Source: CAVQEK01 sp964596645
Lineage (GTDB): Bacteria; Bacteroidota; Bacteroidia; Cytophagales; Cyclobacteriaceae
Assembly: GCA_964596645.1 (NCBI GenBank)
Contig: CAZQVB010000047.1
Coordinates: 1-29,239, forward strand
DNA: 29,239 bases
Direction of reading: 5' to 3'
Positions 8,701 through 16,862 of this stretch are shown one piece after another. The translations under genes and the position numbers were made by a program. The notes under the pieces were generated by a model, which was given only the letters and a program-made list of their open reading frames with translations, was not told where the DNA came from and ran no database searches. Position 1 is the first letter of the stretch; each line of letters opens with the position of its first letter.

Positions 8701-9850
8701 CATACACCTCACATTGAAAGAAGAGCCTGGCAGTTGCATTATATCTATAGCAGACACCGGAGCTGGAATAGATTCAAAGTACATCAGCAAAATATTCGAC
8801 CGGTATTTCCAGATCAGAACCTCCAATACTTCCAAAATGGTAGGCAGTGGCATTGGCCTGGCTTTCAGCAAAAAGATCATTGAGCTGCATTATGGGTCCA
8901 TTTCCGTACACAGCGAGAAGAATAAAGGTGCCGAATTCGTCATCACGCTAAGTACTGATCCGGATCAGTACAAAGACGTGATCGATGCCACTTTCGTAAA
9001 TACAGACAATATGAAGGCATATGAAGCCGGCATGTTGGACGATACGAACAGCAGCCTGAACCCGGAGTCGAAAGAGAATACCATATTGATTATCGATGAC
9101 AATCCGGATATACTCAACTACCTGAACGACATATTGTACGAAGAATATGAAGTGCTGATGGCGAGTGGCGGTGAAGAGGGCCGCGCACTTGCCTTTGACA
9201 ACATGCCCGACATCATTGTAAGCGACATCATGATGCCCGGCATCGACGGCATCACACTGTGCAAAGAGTTGAAAGCCCACATTAATACCTCACATATTCC
9301 GGTGATCTTGCTCACCGCACGCACCTCTACGGTGTTTGAGATAGAAGGGCTGAAAACGGGCGCCGACGATTACATCACCAAGCCCTTTAACCCGCTCATC
9401 GTGAAAGCGAGGATTGCCAGCATCTTAGACAATCGATCGAAAGCTCGCCAGCACTATGCCAATAAGGTGCGATTTGAGCCTACCATGTCGGATGCCAACC
9501 CAAAAGACGACGCGGAAAATGCCTTTATACAAAAAGCGATGCAACTGGTGGAGGCCAACTTGCACAATGTTTCCTTTGGTATTGATCACATGACCGAGGA
9601 GCTTCATATGAGTCAGTCTACCCTGTACAGAAAAGTAAAGTCACTCACCGGCTTTTCGCTCTCCGGCTTTATACGGTCTGTACGCCTCAAGAAGGCCGCC
9701 GTGCTGATACTCTCCACAGCAATGAACCTGAACGAGGTAGCCTACGATGTGGGTTTCAACGACTATAAGTATTTCAATGCCTCCTTCAAAAAACAGTTCA
9801 ATTGCCTGCCTTCTGAGTACCGGGGTAAGTTTGCAAGCGTGAATAAGTGA
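5780..9850 (+). CDS. Hybrid two-component system sensor/regulator (HTCS) of PUL-1
   Basis: This one-protein signalling system senses a glycan fragment in the periplasm and activates the PUL. It has a signal peptide or first membrane segment ending near LFAQ. Reg_prop beta-propeller repeats run from about 40 to 640 (repeated IWIGT and WLGT motifs), followed by a Y_Y_Y domain (about 726-785) and a membrane segment (about 790-811). The HisKA domain has H847 in NISHEFRTPL. The HATPase has N960 in NLISNALKH, then ADTGAGI and GSGIGLAFS. The receiver has D1106/D1107 and phospho-acceptor D1149 in VSDIMMPG. A C-terminal AraC HTH (about 1255-1352) completes it. All catalytic residues are present. The frame has no ATG: after an in-frame stop at 5735 the candidates are TTG 5780 or GTG 5810/5813. 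Starting at GTG gives a cleaner signal peptide, so the start is uncertain. susC-1 follows 141 bp downstream. Confidence 0.94.
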   Translation: MVFNVTQRLIVVLISYSSRGICAFIGLVVSAAQLFAQNTQTDYIRHYLTADQGLSHNYVTSIISDEHNNKWLGTENGITIYNGYDYSYIKPSLGYDVLESENIEVLYKDSGHHIWIGTKSGGISSFDTRTGTTKRFSHLTDKIHKGDLRITSIAESGNGQIWIGTWEKGVFVIDKQSDSLLLHVAHNAPIYSISRGQNNDMWYVHGKILAHYDGQKDSIISINFKSALSDVMYDAYRNKVWVSCGRNSSLLYSFDYRQGRIDSLHTSVQSKFSKTLSIDAAHNIWIGTWGHGLYKSDSDIKSFSQVDILPQGSGRIRRNYEVILDVHHDESGQIWIGTANAGVIKMIPQTGFYNLSAQLSHDVFKGDFNITAVHRGNGFICVGTLKTGLFYGETIASLRQVEGLEDTKVHALYPYRSFIFVGTDQGLYLFDPANQAIVDEMQSLTKVTSILMDDRDSTLFIGTQQDGLVRVGFHDVRNPARYVFYNKESGNRSIASERITGITTDARDNIWISTFNGIHRYDRIHQKFLHHSKLMDVPLPSAIINDLVIDNDMLWLGTPSGLVGLQYDPEADHLSIKTTLSARNGLQNDFIAAITCDGKGALWLSTNSGIIKYDPATGSYLAYGALEGVSTTSFNNRSVFNFNNEKIYFGGVDNLTYFDPDVISTNAELPRVIFSKLRVNNQDIAELESNTYIEETIGYAREINLNSSDKFLLIGFTTNDFLGKLNVKYRYQLVGYQYEWINLQNKNEINFANLPPGIYTLLVSATRDNQTWGEPGTLLIKVKPSPWLSSWAMAVYTLLLAVFVYLFLQFKKKQLQLKTDLRIVQMDKEKEFALNEAKFNFFTNISHEFRTPLTLMMGPLHELAHYKALDENAQKKVGIIERNSNKLLNLINQLLDFRKAENGLLKLNASEGNFVRFSREVFLYFTEFAAERKIHYTFACEQEDIRFPFDRNKMEIVLCNLISNALKHCNPGDAIHLTLKEEPGSCIISIADTGAGIDSKYISKIFDRYFQIRTSNTSKMVGSGIGLAFSKKIIELHYGSISVHSEKNKGAEFVITLSTDPDQYKDVIDATFVNTDNMKAYEAGMLDDTNSSLNPESKENTILIIDDNPDILNYLNDILYEEYEVLMASGGEEGRALAFDNMPDIIVSDIMMPGIDGITLCKELKAHINTSHIPVILLTARTSTVFEIEGLKTGADDYITKPFNPLIVKARIASILDNRSKARQHYANKVRFEPTMSDANPKDDAENAFIQKAMQLVEANLHNVSFGIDHMTEELHMSQSTLYRKVKSLTGFSLSGFIRSVRLKKAAVLILSTAMNLNEVAYDVGFNDYKYFNASFKKQFNCLPSEYRGKFASVNK

Positions 9851-9876
9851 CCGAAAAACCTGCTTTGCCCTATTTG

Positions 9877-9893
9877 TCCTTCTATTTGAAGGA
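9877..9893. terminator. Small stem-loop after the HTCS gene
   Basis: TCCTTC and GAAGGA flank the loop TATTT, 27 bp after the HTCS stop. The stem is only 6 bp and no T-run follows, so at best it is a weak terminator separating the regulator from susC-1. Confidence 0.25.
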
Positions 9894-9923
9894 TTACACC
9901 ATCTGCCTGAAGTGATGTGACGC

Positions 9924-9931
9924 TAGCTTTG
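9924..9931 (+). promoter_or_regulatory. Candidate -7 box for the susC-1 operon
   Basis: TAGCTTTG is a full match to TAnnTTTG and lies about 60 bp before the susC-1 ATG. The region 18-21 bp upstream offers only a poor -33 element (TCTG), as expected for a promoter that needs an activator such as the adjacent HTCS. Confidence 0.4.
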
Positions 9932-9991
9932 GCATAAAGTACAGCCTTACATACTGCCCACTTATTTGTCATTTTACTTAAACACACCAGT

Positions 9992-12900
9992 ATGAACACC
10001 ACACCCACCAAATCTCCTTTGCGCCATCAGGTCGTCATTCCGGCGCTATTTGCATTCTTCTTCATTCTGCCTTGTGCTTTGCTGGCACAGCCTGTCAATA
10101 CAATATCCGGCACCGTACGTTCGGCATCGGATGGAGAGCCATTGATTGGTGTCACCGTAGTCGACATCAACGAACCGGCAAACGGCACCATTACCAACAT
10201 CGACGGCTCGTATCAATTGCGGCTGTCCGATCTCAATACCAGCCTGCGATTTAGCTATGTGGGTTTTGTACCCCAAACCATAGAAGTGGGTAACAGGAGC
10301 ATAATTGATGTGACGATGGCGGTAGATCAACTACAACTGGACGAACTGGTGGTAGTTGGCTATGGCACGCAAAAGAAGGTGAATCTGACCGGTGCAGTAG
10401 AAACAGTGACTTTTAAGGAGCCGGTAAACCAGCCTGTCACCAACTCCAGCCAACTGCTCTACGGGCGCTTCTCCGGGGTGCAGCTCACACAAACGTCGGG
10501 TAGCCCGGGTGCCGACGGCTCTTCCATCGTAATCAGGGGGATAGGCACCTTCGGAAACAGTACGCCACTTGTTGTGATCGACAACATACAGTATGAAGAC
10601 CTGGCCGCCTTCAACAATCTGGCACCCACCGATATAGAAAGCATCACCGTGCTGAAAGATGCTTCAGCCAGCGCCATTTACGGAGCACGTGGTGCCAACG
10701 GGGTGATTTTAGTGACGACCCGAAGAGGCGAAGAAGCGTCTTTTGAGATCAGCTACAATGCATATTACGGCACGCAAGATCCCACAGTCATTCCCGATTA
10801 TTTGGGGTCGCAGGACTATGCCATGTTATTGAATGAGAAATTTCTGAATCAGGATGGCCCTGGTTTCGATCCGCGCTACACCGACGAGCAGATGGCCGCC
10901 ATCAACAACGGCAGCCTTCCAGATCAATTTGCTTATACCAATTGGGCAGATGCCGTGTTGCAATCGGCCAGCATTCAAAACCACAATCTCTCGTTTTCCG
11001 GTGGCAGCAAGAAGACCACCTTCAGGGCTTCTGTTGGCTATTTGGGTCAGAATTCTATAGTGAAGAGCAAGTTCAAAACCGAAAGGTATAATGTGAGCCT
11101 CAACATCAATTCTCAGATGAAAGAGTGGTTTAATCTAAGCTACGTCACCAATGCTTTTTGGAGACGTAACCAGGGGCCCGCCGGCGGTCAGGATGCTTTT
11201 GATGGTGATAACGGAATCATTTACATGTTTCAGCGCACAGCCCCAACCATCCCACTGTACTACAGCAATGGCGAGTACGGCATTGTAGATGGCGCTTATC
11301 TCAACTCTAATTTTTCCTTTCCAACGCAAAACCCTTTGCGAAGAGGCTATTTTGGCAATTTTCAGAGCGATCAAGTAAATATTAGCCAAAGGCTGGGTAT
11401 GGCCTTTCAAGTGACTAAAGGATTATCGTTTGAAACCAGCGGAAGCGCCAACATTGTGTATGCTACCACTTCCGACTTTTCGCCCACGGCAGCGCTGTAT
11501 GACTGGGCCAATGAACCGGTGAATATTAATGACCTGAACCAACTTCAGAATGCTTCCAACTTTCAATACCGGTTGCTCAACGAAAATATACTCCGTTACA
11601 CCACCGATATAGCGGCTGACCAAACCCTGAGCTTCTTACTAGGCCATTCCGTCATGTTCGACAAAACGGATAAATTTTCAGGCCAACTCAGTGGTTTTCC
11701 CACCGACAATCTTGAAGAATTCAATGCAGGCGGTGTTGTAGATCCTGTCGTCGCCGGCGCAGCCAATGAGGAGGCATACCAGTCATTTTTTGGGCGCATC
11801 AACTACAGCTACAAGGAGAAATACCTGGCAGAATTTAATCTGCGCAGAGATGGCTCGTCCAAATTTGGCCCGGGCAACCGGTATGGTAGCTTTCCATCGG
11901 CATCGGCTGGCTGGCGTGTTTCCAACGAACCCTTTCTGGCTAGCTCCAGGCTCATCAGCAACCTGAAACTGCGGGCAAGCTGGGGCATCAGTGGCAATGA
12001 CAGAATAGGCAACTACATCTTTGCCCAAACCTACAGCCCGGGCATCGACTATGTGCTGGGTCAGGACAATACGGTGACCGGCGTCGCCATCACCAATTTG
12101 GCCAACCCTACCATACGATGGGAAGAAACAGAACAATACGATATCGGGCTGGACCTGGCCCTGCTGGAAAACAGACTGGAGCTGACTGCCGACTATTTCC
12201 GTCGCGACAGCAAAGACATTCTCTACACCAATTTTCCGGTGCCCAATACGCTCGGCATCACCAATCTAGCTGCTCAAAACTCAGCGGCTATGACCAACTC
12301 CGGCTTTGAGATGGGTATCAACTACCGCAGCTCCGATGGTAAGGTGCAGTATAGTCTGGGCGGTAATATGACGACTTTTTTCAAGAACGAGGTGACTGGC
12401 TTGGGAGAAGGCGGTGAGGAAACCATCACCAATATAGACATCATACGCGTGGGGGCACCTTTTCGTGCCTACTACGGCTATCAGGCCACGGGCATCTTTC
12501 AGAATGTAGAGGAAATAACCGATGCCCCTGCCCAGTTTGGCAATGCCAACACCGCCCCGGGAGATATTCGCTACGCCGACGTGTCGGGACCCGATGGAGA
12601 ACCGGATGGTATTGTGAATGCCATGGACCGCACAATAATAGGCGACCCCAATCCAGACTTGCTCTACAACTTCAATGGCACCATTGATATGCCAATTTCG
12701 ATCTCAATGTGCTATTACAAGGCGTATATGGCATCGACAGACTGCTGATGGGCAATGGCAATTTGCCCATGGATGATGATAGAAGCAATGTGCTTGACTA
12801 TTGGATCGACAGGTGGACTATAGAAAACCCAAGTGAAAGCCTGCCGCGTGTTGGTGGTCAAAACAACTCGGAAGTCTCCACCTTCTACGTACAAGATGCT

Positions 12901-13122
12901 TCTTATCTGAGGTTGAAGAATCTGGAATTGGGCTATTCGATGCCCAAAGCCATACTAGACCAGATACACCTGCAGCAGTTGCGGTTGTTCGTGGGTGCAC
13001 AAAACCTGCTCACTTTTACCAGTCTCGAAGATTTTGACCCTGAACGGGCCAATGGCAGAAATAGCAACAGAGGGGCACCATTGTACAAGACGTATACCAT
13101 TGGTTTAAACGTAAAATTTTAA
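9992..13122 (+). pseudogene. SusC/RagA-family TonB-linked outer membrane transporter (PUL-1), frameshifted
   Basis: The gene encodes a TonB-dependent outer membrane transporter that imports oligosaccharides with its SusD partner. A signal peptide ends near LLAQ. A carboxypeptidase-regulatory-like domain (ISGTVRSASDGEPLIGVTV, about 38-115), a DELVVVGYGTQKK segment, and the plug domain (VVIDNIQYEDL, VLKDASASAIYGARGANGVI) precede the barrel. The first frame runs to a TGA at 12746-12748 but loses homology-like character at about 12687. The next frame continues as YANFDLNVLLQGVYGIDRLL and ends in a typical barrel C-terminus (YKTYTIGLNVKF) at 13122. One missing base near 12686-12690 (GAT TAT GCC expected, GATATGCC present) explains the break. 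Repaired length would be about 1043 aa, normal for SusC. It may be a genuine lesion or a sequencing error. The distal part is also open from 12709. Confidence 0.9.
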
Positions 13123-13126
13123 CAGT

Positions 13127-14674
13127 ATGAAAAAGATATATATCGCACTGCTTGTAGCCGCCACATTTGCCGGATGCAGCGAAGATTTCCTGGATCGTGC
13201 ATCGCTCACACAAATTGACGAGAGCAACTTTTGGAGAAGTGAATCTGATGCCTACCTGGCACTGAACGCCGTATATTCTACACTGCAAAGCAGGGTACTG
13301 TATGGTGGCAACCTGAGCGGGGCCCAGGGATACCCAGGCTACGACAACATCGGCGACAATGCCTTCAACCAATTCAAATGGGAAGGGCCGGGCATATACA
13401 TGGAAGGCACCATTGACCCAACGCATTTTTGGTTTGGCGATCACTGGACTAATCTTTACCAGGGTATAGCCAGGGTAAATGCTGTTGTTTTCAATCTTGA
13501 AAACATGGACGAAGAGCTGATCAGTCAGGAGGTGCGGCGCGAACTGATCGGTCAGGCGTATTTCCTACGGGCTTTATTTTATTTCAATCTGGCTGTGTAT
13601 TATGAAGATGTCCCCCTCATCACACAGCCGCAAGCACTCGGCGACGCCTTTGTGCCAAAAAACACGTATGATGAAATCATTGCACAAGTCAACACAGACC
13701 TCAACTATGCTATAGATCATCTGCCAGAGTCTTACCCTGCCGATCTGTATGGCTATGCCACCAAGGGTGCAGCACTGGGCCTCAAGGCCAGGGTGCAGCT
13801 CTATAACCAAAGCTATACCGGAGCCGAAGGCGTGCTGGAACTTACCAACCAGCTATTGACCTTGGGGTACTCCCTGCATCCTGATTATAATCAGTTGTTC
13901 AGCTTGGCCGGTGAATATTCAGACGAGATCATATTCTCCATTCGCTTTCTCAGAGGCGACGATACCAACAATGGCGAGATATTCTCTGGCACCTTTCAGG
14001 GCACGCCAAAAGTAGATCAACGGCCCATGCCCAATCTGGTGGACGATTACTACTGCACCGACGGCCTTCCTATCGATGAATCGCCTCTGTACGACCCGGC
14101 CAACAAAGGACAGAACAGAGACCCACGAGCCAATGCCACTATATATTTTGCCGGCGATACATTCCTTATCGATCTGCAAAGAGTGTTTCCGGGAAATGGC
14201 CCGACACGCTTTGGCATGAAAAAGTATATTAGGCAATCGGCAGATTCCGAAGGCAATCCGGTTTTTGGTGAAGGCTCACAAGATTTTTATGCCATACGAT
14301 ATGCCGATGTGCTGTTGATGCGGGCAGAAGCCATGGCCGAAACCGGCGACCTGACGGGGGCTGCCGCACTGGTGAACCAGGTGCGCGATCGGGCGGGCAT
14401 GCCGCATGTGGAGGATGTGGAAGGTGCTGTCGATCAAGCGCAAATGATTGAAATAGTGCGGCATGAGCGCCGGGTAGAACTTGCGCTGGAAGGGCTGCGC
14501 TTTACAGACCTGAAACGTTGGGATGCCATGGAAGAGGCATACGACCGGGCTGTAAATGATCCGGTGGGGCCATTCAACCCCCAATACCTGGGCAAGCGCT
14601 CGGAGGTGTTTCCCATACCACAAAGCGAAATCGATGTGAACCCTTTGCTGACACAACACCCCGCATGGCTCTGA
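13127..14674 (+). CDS. SusD/RagB-family glycan-binding lipoprotein (PUL-1)
   Basis: The product (515 aa) is the surface-exposed lid of the SusCD complex, binding glycan and delivering it to SusC. Lipoprotein signal with lipobox FAGC (C17). The mature N-terminus SEDFLDRASLTQIDESNFWRS and the C-terminal segment YADVLLMRAEAMAETGDL, followed by VNQVRDRAG and ERRVELALEGLRFTDLKRW, are characteristic of the SusD/RagB fold (TPR-like helices plus capping region). It starts 4 bp after the susC-1 stop, so the two are co-transcribed and probably coupled. Full length and intact, in contrast to its partner susC. The substrate cannot be read from the sequence. Confidence 0.94.
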   Translation: MKKIYIALLVAATFAGCSEDFLDRASLTQIDESNFWRSESDAYLALNAVYSTLQSRVLYGGNLSGAQGYPGYDNIGDNAFNQFKWEGPGIYMEGTIDPTHFWFGDHWTNLYQGIARVNAVVFNLENMDEELISQEVRRELIGQAYFLRALFYFNLAVYYEDVPLITQPQALGDAFVPKNTYDEIIAQVNTDLNYAIDHLPESYPADLYGYATKGAALGLKARVQLYNQSYTGAEGVLELTNQLLTLGYSLHPDYNQLFSLAGEYSDEIIFSIRFLRGDDTNNGEIFSGTFQGTPKVDQRPMPNLVDDYYCTDGLPIDESPLYDPANKGQNRDPRANATIYFAGDTFLIDLQRVFPGNGPTRFGMKKYIRQSADSEGNPVFGEGSQDFYAIRYADVLLMRAEAMAETGDLTGAAALVNQVRDRAGMPHVEDVEGAVDQAQMIEIVRHERRVELALEGLRFTDLKRWDAMEEAYDRAVNDPVGPFNPQYLGKRSEVFPIPQSEIDVNPLLTQHPAWL

Positions 14675-14718
14675 AGCACCGCATTGATCACCAACGAGCG
14701 CAACCTGCTCAATGCGCT

Positions 14719-14748
14719 GCGCGGTGATATTGCTTTACATCACCGGGC
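14719..14748 (+). repeat. Intercistronic inverted repeat between susD-1 and the beta-helix gene
   Basis: GCGCGGTGAT and ATCACCGGGC pair at nine of ten positions around a 10-nt loop. There is no T-run, so this is more likely a processing or stabilising stem-loop in the operon mRNA than a terminator. Confidence 0.4.
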
Positions 14749-14795
14749 AGAACAGCTTGGCGTGACAGACTTTCTTTTTGCAAAACTAAGCCACA

Positions 14796-16853
14796 ATGAA
14801 AAAAATGATTTTGGCAGCCCTTTGGCTGTGGCTTGCTGCATCTGCGGGCGCACTGGCGGCATATTATAAAGCACCTGATCATGGTGACGAGAAGTCGGCT
14901 GGCCTTGATAATGGCCGCTCAGGCAACTCCTCTCCCAGCTCGGTACATAATGGGCCGGTAACAGGAGCAAGGGCCGAGCTCGCCCTTTCAAAGCAACGCA
15001 TGGAGCCTGGCGAAACAATAACTATATATGCCATATGTGATAAGCCTGTGGCTCAACAGGCTTCATTCCAGCTTTCATTTTCCGGGGTGGATCAATCAAA
15101 ATATACAACCAGCGCGCATGCCATTGTGATCGACTCGGGGCAATTCGTAGGCATAGTACAGCTAACCGCAAAAGCCGGCGCCGGAGAAGAAAGACTGAAA
15201 ATATCTGGTGCCAGCAACAACCCTGATGTTGCAGTTATGGTCGATGCTGTGTCGCTGGAAGCACACATCACCGACGTACCAAGAGCCTTTTATATAAGCA
15301 GTACCGAAGGCAACGATTACTATTCGGGTACTTCACCGCGTGCCCCGCTGCGGTCGCTGGCCAGGATGAGCCAACTTGGGCAGATCACCGGCGACAGCAT
15401 ACTGTTCAAGGCAGGAGATTATTTTGCCGGCCGGCTGGTGATCACCGCCGGTGGCACTTCTGCACATCCGCTCGTGATCGGCAGTTATGGCCCGGGCAGC
15501 AAGCCCGTGCTCGATGGTAGTATTGCAGAAGATGGTAAGGGCTCTTACCGCGAGACGATTTATATTGAAAATGAACAGCATATCCATATTTCAGATATCA
15601 CTGTAACGAATCCCAGGCACACAGCTCGGGCGAATACCTCAGATACGGAGAGCTTTGGAATTTATGTGTTGAACAGTGGGTCGGATGTAATGCAAAATTT
15701 CCAATTCAGAAATCTGACGTTAAAAAATGTTTTCGCTGTAGAGGATATCAATACCGTCAGTTTTGATGAAATACGCGTCACGGGAATTATGATGGAAACC
15801 TTGAATAATAATGCGGGCACACATAAGTATATAGCCGACGTACATGTGGAAGAATGTCTTTTTACGCGTATTGGGAAGTTGGCATTTTGGTCGCGCAGGT
15901 TATTTGCCCACGATGAGGTGCTGGAGCGTGATTCGATCAAGCATAGAAACATTGTATTTAAAAACAACAGAGTATACCAAAATGGCGGATCAGGCATCGT
16001 TCTATCCAACACACTCAACGCCCTGGTAGAATATAACTCTTTCGAATACACCGGTTCCAGCATTATTTACGACAAAATGATTGGCAGAGGCAGTGGCGCC
16101 TGGTTTTTTCAGTGTACCAATGTGGTGGCGCAGCACAACATATCGCGGCATGCCCGGGGCGACAACGATTCGTACGGTATGCACATCGACTATGGCAATA
16201 AGAACGTGCTGTTCCAGTACAACTACTCTGAAGATGCCGAGGGTGGATTTGTAGAAATACTTGGTGATAATGACAACAGCATTTGGCGATACAACATCAG
16301 TGTGAACGATGGCCTCAGAGAAAAAAAAGGGAACAGCATATGGATTTCAGATTATGCTGGTTCGCGCAGCATCCGCTCCTCCGGAAATTATATATATAAT
16401 AACTCGATATATGTCGGGAATGGCCACACCCCGGATATATCCATAAAATCCCATGATGCCCATATCTACAACAATATTTTTCAAGCCATGCCAGGCTCTG
16501 CCATTGGCGATTCTACAAGCATAGACACTGGCGCTGGCCAGCTGGAGGTTTCCAACAATATGTACCATGGCCATGTCAGTGCGGAATTTACCCAATTCGA
16601 TGCTAAAGCCGTGATGGCCGATCCGTTGTTTGCCAATCCTGGCGCACTGAATGCTGAGGGCTACCGGCTGCTCAGGCAAAGTCGGGCATTAGGCGCGGGT
16701 GAGAACAGGCCGCATCCGCCGTTCCCGGCAGCCGGCCAGGGCATATTCTCACACATTACCGAGGTGCCTGCTACCGATTTTTTCGGCAATCCGCTCAGTG
16801 ACGAAGCAGGAAATGACGTGATACCCATAGGTGCTTTCTCACCGAAGAGATAA
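14796..16853 (+). CDS. Secreted right-handed parallel beta-helix protein (PUL-1), function unknown
   Basis: The product (685 aa) has a Sec signal peptide (1-21, ending AGALA, no lipobox cysteine). A linker and an Ig-like beta-domain follow (about 58-160, ELALSKQRMEPGETITIYA). From FYISSTEGNDYYSGTSPRAPLRSL (165 on) to about 630 there are beta-helix rungs, seen as repeated short N/V/I-rich motifs (NIVFKNNRVYQNGGSGIV, NVLFQYNYSEDAEGG, YIYNNSIYVGNG). This architecture occurs in polysaccharide lyases, some glycoside hydrolases and epimerases. I cannot assign a CAZy family or name catalytic residues. As the only non-SusCD gene of PUL-1 it is the best candidate for the locus enzyme or a glycan-binding protein. 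It starts 121 bp after susD-1 and ends 9 bp from the convergent GH3 gene. Confidence 0.85.
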   Translation: MKKMILAALWLWLAASAGALAAYYKAPDHGDEKSAGLDNGRSGNSSPSSVHNGPVTGARAELALSKQRMEPGETITIYAICDKPVAQQASFQLSFSGVDQSKYTTSAHAIVIDSGQFVGIVQLTAKAGAGEERLKISGASNNPDVAVMVDAVSLEAHITDVPRAFYISSTEGNDYYSGTSPRAPLRSLARMSQLGQITGDSILFKAGDYFAGRLVITAGGTSAHPLVIGSYGPGSKPVLDGSIAEDGKGSYRETIYIENEQHIHISDITVTNPRHTARANTSDTESFGIYVLNSGSDVMQNFQFRNLTLKNVFAVEDINTVSFDEIRVTGIMMETLNNNAGTHKYIADVHVEECLFTRIGKLAFWSRRLFAHDEVLERDSIKHRNIVFKNNRVYQNGGSGIVLSNTLNALVEYNSFEYTGSSIIYDKMIGRGSGAWFFQCTNVVAQHNISRHARGDNDSYGMHIDYGNKNVLFQYNYSEDAEGGFVEILGDNDNSIWRYNISVNDGLREKKGNSIWISDYAGSRSIRSSGNYIYNNSIYVGNGHTPDISIKSHDAHIYNNIFQAMPGSAIGDSTSIDTGAGQLEVSNNMYHGHVSAEFTQFDAKAVMADPLFANPGALNAEGYRLLRQSRALGAGENRPHPPFPAAGQGIFSHITEVPATDFFGNPLSDEAGNDVIPIGAFSPKR

Positions 16854-16862
16854 TCCTTACCA

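Noticed and set aside
12709..13122. Separate small gene downstream of susC-1
   Set aside because: Its sequence is the expected SusC barrel C-terminus and directly continues the upstream frame after a one-base shift.
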